Assembly (NCBI GenBank): GCA_021234155.1
Contig: JAJEKV010000059.1
Span: 7,754,779 to 7,818,778, forward strand
From: Isoetes taiwanensis
Taxonomy: Eukaryota > Streptophyta > Lycopodiopsida > Isoetales > Isoetaceae
Reading direction: 5' to 3'
Length of the DNA stretch: 64,000 nt
In this document: in pieces, positions 57,328 to 64,000 of the stretch
Layout of the letters: each line of letters starts with the position of its first letter
Numbering within the stretch: position 1 is the stretch's first letter
Made by a program: the position numbers and the translations under genes
The notes under the pieces: generated by a model
The model's database searches: none
Told to the model about the DNA's origin: nothing
The model's input: only the letters and a program-made list of their open reading frames with translations

Positions 57328-58379
57328 AAAGGCTTATAAGATTTGGTCTGGGTGAGTCCTTAAGGCATCTATAATTGATACCTCTGAAAATGTCACCAAC
57401 AAGAAGATGTATTGGCCAAGGTTGAGAGTGACATAACATCTTTTAGAAGCACGCCATATTTGCATAGTCAAGTGGGAAGTTTTGGAAGCCCGAGTGTCAT
57501 CTGGTTTGCTGAATCATGCACATCAGGTGAACTAGAATGAGGTGTATATTAATCATATTTGAGTAATTGATCCTGATTCCTGAAGAAAATTAAAGCAGTT
57601 AATGATCTTTTGGTGAATATTACTACCAATTTGTTACTTTTAAAGATGAGTATTATACAAGCTTGCTGGCCTGAGAATGAACTGACATGTATTTTGTCAT
57701 TGAGGGAAGAAATTATTGGTGGTTTTTAACTTTGTGCAGCCTGCTTACAGATATTGAAAGACAACTATAAGTTCTGATTGCAGGCTCTGGAACCATCAAA
57801 ATGATGCATTTTTTATCAATTACTTGACACGGTCTTAAACCTGACTAACATGCACATTACATGAAGCCAAAACCTTCGGTCCTATTTTGAAATTTTGAAT
57901 GTACATTTATGGTTATTCAAATTCTGCCTTTTCTTCACGCCTTGCACCTTGCAATACAATATGGATTTAATTAAATTCCTTGGGCAAGTTAGTTGTTGCC
58001 TAATTTTTATTTTAAATTTATAGCAGTTGCTACAATTGATGCATTTTCAAACGCAACGAATCTGCAACAAATTGATGCATTTTCAAACACTACGAACCTT
58101 CAACAACATTGCATTTGTTCTCAAAACAAGCCGTTGAAAAGAGAAGTACTTTGGTTATGTCATAAAAGTAGTCCTTTGATTATGCCATAGCTAGGCTATA
58201 CAAATTTTTATAACCATGCGAGTATGTCATAGCATGGCTACTTAAATGTGGGGAAATTTCAAATATACCTCTCAAATTTACAAATATTTCAAAAATATTA
58301 TAAAAAACAGGGTATTTATCTCAAATGCCAATACCATTGTACCATTGTTGTAATCGATCAAATAAAAAAGTTGCATTAG
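57328..58379. other. 3' flank of NOP58, no gene recognised
   Basis: AT-rich; includes the NOP58 3' UTR. A short duplication of ATTGATGCATTTTCAAAC lies at 58035-58090. No other coding sequence is supported. Confidence 0.5.
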
Positions 58380-59400
58380 ATGGCGATTCCGAGACAGATA
58401 GAGTCTATTAATCCCTGGCTTGGAGGGGTCTTGCTATCGTATCAGGTTAGCTCTTACTCTTCCTTTGCATTTTTCTTAGGCTCTATTTGCTTGATCGCTA
58501 TGAGGAGGGATGCTAGAAGGGCGGGTCGGCTGGCAGAACTGCCCATGTAGAGTCTGCTTTTGGGAAATTGTGTCTGGAGCTTGGAAAATTTGCTGTTGCA
58601 GCAGTTGCAGATGGGGAAGGATCTTTATTTTCTCCATGGTGCTGGAGACATCAAGCAGGTCGTGGTTCTTGACAGTAAGAATATGCTGAGTGCCTCGTCT
58701 ATATCATAACTAAGATGCTTAAGACTTGTAAGTTTATTCTATCAACAAGTTGGATCCTCCCTTCCAATACTGCCTTCATATTCGAACATAGAGTTGAGAC
58801 TAGAAAAAAAATTAAGCATATCATAGTTTTTATGCGTAAAAATGTTTGGCTATTTTCCAAAATCTTAACGCTTTAATCATTGGACGGGAGACCTATGCTG
58901 GTTCTGCCTTTCCCATGTTGCTCTCTGATAAGTACGATCCTTTGTGGATGCAACATCTTGCCAGAGGCCTCTTTGGAATTATGATCGGCTTTCTCCTTAT
59001 TCAGAACTGTTAGATATGTGTTCTTTGCCTTGAGGTTCTACATGGAAAGAGTAACCTGGTTTATAGTACCTCTATTGCAGAGAAGAGGTTGAGGCAGTTA
59101 CACAAGTGGAATGGTGGGCTGCTCTAGCATTGGAGGGTGCTCTTGGAGAAGTGCCTATAGTACCTTGCTAGCGGGAAGACAACTAGCAGTCTTGCCTAGT
59201 ACTTGCAATTTTATGCTGGTGTGCCCTGCATTGACCAAGTTCATGTGATCTACATACATCGCAGGTGCAATTCTTCGGATGTTTGGTTCTCATCCCATTG
59301 AGTCCATCCACACATGCTGAATGCAATAGCAACTATTGAAGTCCTTCAATTTCACAACAAACCAAGGTTTTAACTTCTCAAAAGCTCAAAGACGAATCCT
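58380..59400 (+). other. Possible decayed coding DNA, not identified
   Basis: A short start-like frame (MAIPRQIESINPWLGGVLLS, 58380) and scattered open stretches to about 59300, with no motif I can assign. Probably element debris. Confidence 0.2.
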
Positions 59401-59554
59401 AATTTGTGGATGTTGGTCTTTGAACCTCTTGAACAATAGCATCTGCATGAAATGAACACTAAACTGTTAGGATGTGTATACCACACCAAACTATGCACCA
59501 TACCATGCCCCACATTCATCATATTCACTAGACCGAGCACCTTAGTGCTGTGTA

Positions 59555-60256
59555 CTTTACCACACACCACACCACACCCCACCACACCACACCATCCACC
59601 ACATACCATACACCAAATGTGTGGTGGTAGCAAGGAGTGGTGGGACATTGTGCAGGGTGGTGGAGTGTGGTGGTGGGGTGGGTGGTGGTGGTGGAGTGTG
59701 ATGTGGGACATGGTGGAATGTGGTGGTGGGAGATGGTAGAGTGTAGTGGTGGGAGATGGTGGGGTGTGGTGTGGGACATGGTGGACTATGGTGGAGTGTG
59801 GTGGTGGGAGATGGTGGGCTTCAAATGTGATGGTAATGGAGAATGTGGTGAATGTGGTGGTGGGAGATGGTGTGTTTGAAATGTGGTGATAAATGTGGTG
59901 ATAAATGTGGTGGTGGCAAAGATGTGGTGGTTTATGGTGGATGAAATTTAGTGGTAGGATAGATGGTGGGATGTTATGTGGTGTGGTGGTGGTGACAAAT
60001 GTGGTGAAATGTGGTGGTGAGAGATTGTGTGGTGAAATGTAGTGGTGGTGACGAATGTGATGGAGTGTGGTGGGGTGAGGGGGAAGAATAAATAAAATTG
60101 AATCCACGCATATCATACATTTAACATGCACACACCCACGTGACACCATAAATATAACGCACCCCACACCATACCACACCACACATCACATCACATCACA
60201 TCACATCATCACATCACATCACATCACATCATCACATCACATCACATCACATCACT
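59555..60256. repeat. Strand-asymmetric GGT/CCA satellite and CATCA microsatellite
   Basis: 59555-59612 is CCACACC-rich, 59613-60085 is GTGGTGG-rich with diffuse units around GTGGTGGGAGATGGTG, 60100-60185 is again CACACC-rich, and 60182-60256 is a (CATCA)n-type array. The abrupt switch at about 59612 makes the two halves complementary. A 270-codon His/Pro/Thr-rich minus-strand frame across it is low-complexity translation, not a gene. Confidence 0.85.
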
Positions 60257-60401
60257 TTGATCCTATTTCGTCTGCCATAAAAAATCTGCCTAGCCTGCTC
60301 TCATAACATTTCTGAAATTCATACACCCTGATAATAATTACATTCCTTTCCTAATAATATTAAAGGATCTACCCACTAAATCCTGTCCTTGCACTAGATT
60401 T

Positions 60402-60880
60402 TTGGCGCTCAAGCTTCCAAGTTTATTTCGGCATTGGCTAACAGATATGCCTAAATCCACCTTCTTTACTCAATTCGAAGCCACCGTAAACCCATTCAAC
60501 AGACTGGATGCTAGACCTTCAATGGCTATTTTTGGGATCGGATTGACGGGAAGAGAGCTTTCAGACAAGGTCCATGACCTTATGTTACATGTTGTTGCAA
60601 AGACAGGTATAGCATGGGTTGTTCCTAAGACTTCGAGGCTCGAAGCCAAAACAACGGGAATTATTAAGTGGTTATGCGTTTTACCACAAAAAGGATGCAG
60701 GAAGCACTGGCGAACCTGATCCTATGCAATTCTGGGATGACTGCAGAAAGCTTAGATGCTTTAGTGTAGAAAACAGTAATTTTGGATGCAACAGAAGTGG
60801 AGCCAGTCATACCAGCATTTTTTGCTGCTCAGGAAATGCATGTAAATTTAGTTCTCAGGTACAGAGCTTTCAATGAAAAG
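60402..60880 (+). pseudogene. Unidentified coding fragment
   Basis: A plus frame with FEATVNPFNRLDARPSMAIF and GRELSDKVHDLMLHVVAKTG ends near a GTATAG donor at about 60606. Further on, a different frame carries EALANLILCNSGMTAESLDA, one stop, then VILDATEVEPVIPAFFAAQE and MHVNLVLRYRAF. It reads like a conserved globular protein with a frame break, but I cannot name the family. Confidence 0.3.
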
Positions 60881-61246
60881 CCAAATTTTGTAACATATGC
60901 TCTTTTTTTTAATATATTATAAACTTTCCAGAGATGTACTTTCAACTCACAAAAATTTGTCTTTATCAATTCAACTAAACTTTTAGGATCAGTTAGTTAT
61001 CTGTCATTCTCAAATATTTTTAGACTATCACTGTACACATAAACCCAGTAAAGGAATATGGTACTTGTAACTCAATTCTGTTATGTTCTAATATTTCCAA
61101 CGTTAAATATTATTTAGCTGCATTTCAGAGTCAACTACACACAATTCACATGCTGCATACAGTACACCACAATCACTGTACAACACAATAATCACCACGC
61201 ACCACCACACTAAGCACCTTTACTAAGAAAACCTGAATAACAGAAT

Positions 61247-61480
61247 TTATAAACTAACCTGTGATTCCTCCAGATAGTGGGCAGGATGTTCTTCTCTTAC
61301 ATTAATCTCCAATCTTCTAGTTCTAACATCCTTTGTGTTAGGAGACACTCTGGTGTTCTCAATCCAAAATTTTTGAATCTTTTCTATCTGTTCATCTGAA
61401 ATTGCATCGAATCTTTTAGCCCTCAAGAAGACCGCAGGCACGAGTTGGCCAAAGTTAAAAGAATTCGCAGACAGGGAGGA
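61247..61480 (-). pseudogene. Possible transposon-protein fragment
   Basis: The minus frame contains AKRFDAISDEQIEKIQKFWI and then TRVSPNTKDVRTRRL, HPAHYLEESQ, ending at a donor-like position near 61258. The W-x-x-x-T-x-x-SPN-x-KDV-x-R pattern resembles a region I associate with plant DNA-transposon-derived proteins; this assignment is from memory of the pattern only. Its start is unclear since the upstream part overlaps an unrelated plus frame. Confidence 0.25.
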
Positions 61481-61699
61481 GCTGTAGGACTGATTCGGGG
61501 CAAGATGCAAATTTTCAGGCTGCCAAATGCTGCTGCGAATCCTGCTAACCCTCCACCAACCCCTGGCCATGCCACTGCTTCGGCTGCTATAGCCGCACGC
61601 CCTGCTCAAGTTGCCTCACCTTCGCATTTGCTCGCACATCTCAGCCGCTTCCACTTCTGCACCCCCTTCTGCTATCCCCACCTGCCTCTCCTGCCAACA

Positions 61700-61900
61700 A
61701 ATAGGAATTGTGCCTCCGAATGGTCTACTGGAATTGTCGGGGCTTCCCATGGCAGAAGGAAGATAGTCTCAACTCAGTTGCGCAGACATGGATCTCATCT
61801 TCCTCATGAAGCACAATTTCATTATTTTTGGACAATACCTGAATTTGTGGACCATTTTTTAGATTCTTGCTTCAATGACAATTTCTATACTAGCTGCGTG
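61700..61900 (+). pseudogene. LINE endonuclease-like remnant
   Basis: Shifted plus frames show a WNCRG-like motif (YWNCRGFPW, about 61725-61750) and DLIFLMKHNF (about 61790-61820), in the order and spacing of the N-terminal endonuclease of plant L1-type LINEs (WNCRG ... PD-I-FLMET). Frame breaks and stops are present. No RT is seen downstream. Confidence 0.4.
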
Positions 61901-62353
61901 TGCTTCAACAACAAGGACAAATCTTGACAGTATTGAGAAGCTTCTTCTTGTTTTACGGTGTATACCGAGAGCAAGGTTTTTTTGATCTCCAGCGAGCACG
62001 TTTCTTACGGCAATACTATGGCATGCCTAGCACAAGCTCAAATAAATGCAATGGTTAAACATTATAGAAGGACGCAACTGCCATCTTCAACATGTTTAGA
62101 TATGGATTTCAAAAGTAAGATTCAGAAATATAACGTCCCTCTAAAAAGGCCAACGTAAGACAATTAAATAACAAGCATACCATATACAAGCATATACCCT
62201 TTTTCCCATTTTATTTTTATTTTTTTTACACTAAATTCACGTAGCAAATAAGCAAACCCTAATTAGGTCATCTCTTGTGCTAGGTTTGCGGCCACAACAT
62301 CGAGTCTAGAGCGAGGGATGCGGCCAGTTTGAAAGCTATCGTCTGAAGCAAGA

Positions 62354-62435
62354 ATGCGACTGGAAGCCATCGCCAAGCTAACATCAGCAGGAATCTGTAG
62401 TCTCCCAGAAGCCGAGGTTGTAGACTTAGCAGAGG
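62354..62435 (+). other. Exon-like segment
   Basis: MRLEAIAKLTSAGICSLPEA through EVVDLAE ends at a GTAATA donor. It has even codon-like composition and is preceded by CAAGCC-rich DNA. It is not assignable to a family. The frame also stays open past the donor to 62671, with no motif. Confidence 0.2.
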
Positions 62436-62644
62436 TAATATTACAATCTGTCATTCAGGTCTCAAACGCAAGTCATTGTTGTCTTTTTTCTGAAAAGCCC
62501 TTTTTGGCAAGTGAGCAGCTCTACGGATTTAACATATATGCCAAATTGCTTCACTATTTCTTCAAAAGATGGAATGAACTAATAGGGAAGGCTAGTTCCG
62601 AGTGGCCCCTTCTACCATCTATCTTCATGCCCCTTGATATGACA

Positions 62645-62802
62645 AATTGGGCGGCCGCCCAATTTAGATAGGAAAAGACTATGATGCTCAAGAAAAACTA
62701 CCTAGGTGCGACCACTAAACCAGTGAGATCGCCCTAACATATTGGGCGACTGCCCAATTTAGATGGGAGAAGACTGTGATGCTCAAAGAAAAACTACCTA
62801 GA
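62645..62802. repeat. Imperfect tandem duplication, ~63-bp units
   Basis: ATTGGGCGGCCGCCCAATTT (itself a palindrome) opens the first copy and ATTGGGCGACTGCCCAATTT the second, at about 62647 and 62740. Both continue with AGATGGGAGAAGACT-like, GATGCTCAA and AAAAACTACCTAG. Confidence 0.8.
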
Positions 62803-63246
62803 TGGGCTGATTTTGGCTCTAATAGATGGGCATATAATATGGGAAGAAACATTTAAAAAAAATTACATATACTAGAGCTACTCCAACATTCTAGTAAAAC
62901 ACATACCACATTTAAATAGAAAGAAAAGGAACATGATAACATCCACGAGATAATCAAAATACACATACATTGGTAAAAACTACATATCAAGAAAATATAC
63001 AGAAGAAATCATACCTCTATTTAGAAGATAGTAGAGACAAGAACCAAACGAGAATCCATGGACGCCATTAAACTAGAATCGATGGGTGCCATCATAAGAT
63101 AACAAGACATAGATTGACAAAACAATAAAATATGTAGAAAAAACCATACCTCTATTTAGAAGATAGCAGAGGCAAATAGAATCTTAGGCACCGAAGACAT
63201 CAATCTTTGCAAACTCAATGATAGAGGAGATATTTGTCGATAATGC

Positions 63247-63366
63247 TTTGTTGAATGAGATAAATAAATCTTCAGCGCCTAGAGAATGCTTGTAGGCGAT
63301 AAGAAGCTAAAACGCATTGTTGAATGAGATAGACAGATCTTGAGCGCCTAGAGAATGCTTGTATGT
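63247..63366. repeat. Tandem duplication, ~50-bp units
   Basis: TTGTTGAATGAGATA...CAGCGCCTAGAGAATGCTTG occurs at about 63250 and, slightly changed, at about 63319. An older pair (CATACCTCTATTTAGAAGAT) lies at about 63011 and 63148. Confidence 0.8.
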
Positions 63367-63778
63367 GCCAGCCAAAATGGTAAAAATTTGAATTTTGGGC
63401 GATATATTTTGGGGGAAAAATTCAAAATTCAAACAGGCGGGCGGAAACCTTCAAATTTAAACAAGAGGGTGAGGGGGGAACTTTAAGATTTAAACGAGTA
63501 GGCGCAAATAAGAAGGGGGCTTTAAAGCTTAGCGCCTACACTGAGAGACAATGCCTTCGCCCAGCTAGATGTCGTCTTGCCCCTAGTTGGATTCCACCCA
63601 TTGGGCTTCTTCCTCTTCTTCGTGGCGCTCTCAGATCACGTCAATAGTAAGCTATTCTCGTGATTTTCTATTCTTAATATGTGCCTGTGTTGAAAACCTT
63701 TATTAAAACCCCATAGTGCAATATGTAGGAGTTAAGCTAGGTTAGATACAAATCTAGTAAGCCATTTCTTAAACTAAC

Positions 63779-63915
63779 CCAATTGTTTATTTGTATCTCC
63801 TCCAAGCAATATCCAGATTGTCACTAGTTGTTTGCTTTGCCCTATTCCATTGTTTGTTTGTATCTCCATGCAAGTACCCATATTGTCACTAGTCATTCGC
63901 TTTTCCCTATCCCTT
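63779..63915. repeat. Tandem duplication, ~67-bp units
   Basis: CCAATTGTTTATTTGTATCTCC and CCATTGTTTGTTTGTATCTCC begin two adjacent copies, each with CAGATTGTCACTAGT/CATATTGTCACTAGT and a TTTGCTTT..CCCTAT end. The adjoining minus-strand ORF is a product of this. Confidence 0.8.
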
Positions 63916-64000
63916 ACGAAATTAAAAGCCAGTGTACTTCTACCTTTTTCATTCCACTGGACCTTTTCTAGAATATTCACAACTTTCATACCTTTATCTC

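Noticed and set aside
59370-60182. 270-codon minus-strand His/Pro/Thr-rich ORF
   Set aside because: Low-complexity translation of the GGT/CCA satellite; no domain and no conserved start.
61445-61927. 160-codon plus-strand ORF as a gene
   Set aside because: No domain in this frame; the LINE-endonuclease-like motifs appear in the other frames, so the ORF is chance opening over element debris.

Overview
This is a stretch of plant nuclear DNA dominated by decayed transposable elements. Intron-bearing genes with GT-AG junctions, TATA boxes, telo-box motifs, a GDSL lipase, an LRR fragment and chromodomain Ty3/gypsy elements all point to a land plant. The mixture of very old and younger retroelements and the many small local duplications suggest a large, repeat-rich genome (a gymnosperm or fern would fit, but the sequence does not settle this).

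Layout. 1-690: 3' part of a coiled-coil/RING-like ORF with a frameshift. 1.25-2.15 kb: nested inverted repeats ending in a 99-bp-arm foldback. 2.53-3.53 kb (minus): hAT transposase pseudogene cut by a probable LTR (3.53-5.8 kb). 6.24-9.30 kb: GDSL esterase/lipase pseudogene with a Ty3/gypsy tail inside one intron. 10.98-12.64 kb: palindromes, a TATA box and a two-domain ORF that I do not recognise (called ORF-Y here). 13.65-21.13 kb: Ty3/gypsy chromovirus A (gag, protease, RT, RNase H, integrase, chromodomain, 3' LTR, plus a MITE in its 3' region). 21.13-22.6 kb: 3' end of a second element, C. 22.6-28.44 kb (minus): chromovirus B, the best preserved. 28.4-34.3 kb: AT-rich DNA with exon-like fragments on the minus strand. 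34.3-37.8 kb (minus): a second ORF-Y copy plus a DQ-rich ORF (ORF-X). 37.9-38.6 kb: element D, a relative of the C 3' region. 39.9-43.9 kb: degenerate GC-rich element DNA. 44.3-46.6 kb (minus): element G with LTR, primer-binding site, palindromes and TATA box, inserted into the gag-like ORF of element F. 46.9-53 kb: LRR pseudogene and many local duplications, including a foldback with ~203-bp arms. 53.1-53.9 kb (minus): a small unrecognised gene. 54.57-57.33 kb: an apparently intact ten-exon NOP58 gene. 57.3-64 kb: flanking DNA, strand-asymmetric satellite, transposon and LINE scraps, short tandem repeats.

The only gene that looks fully functional is NOP58, a core protein of box C/D snoRNPs. 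The most interesting feature is a shared retroelement design. The LTRs begin TGTGACG and end CGTCACA, with palindromic stem-loops just inside the ends. Behind them lie leader palindromes, then an internal TATA box about 80-120 bp before an ORF starting MA(P/R). Two of these ORFs (11761 plus and 36373 minus) appear homologous and each lies upstream of a chromovirus gag on the same strand, which suggests an accessory gene of this retroelement group.
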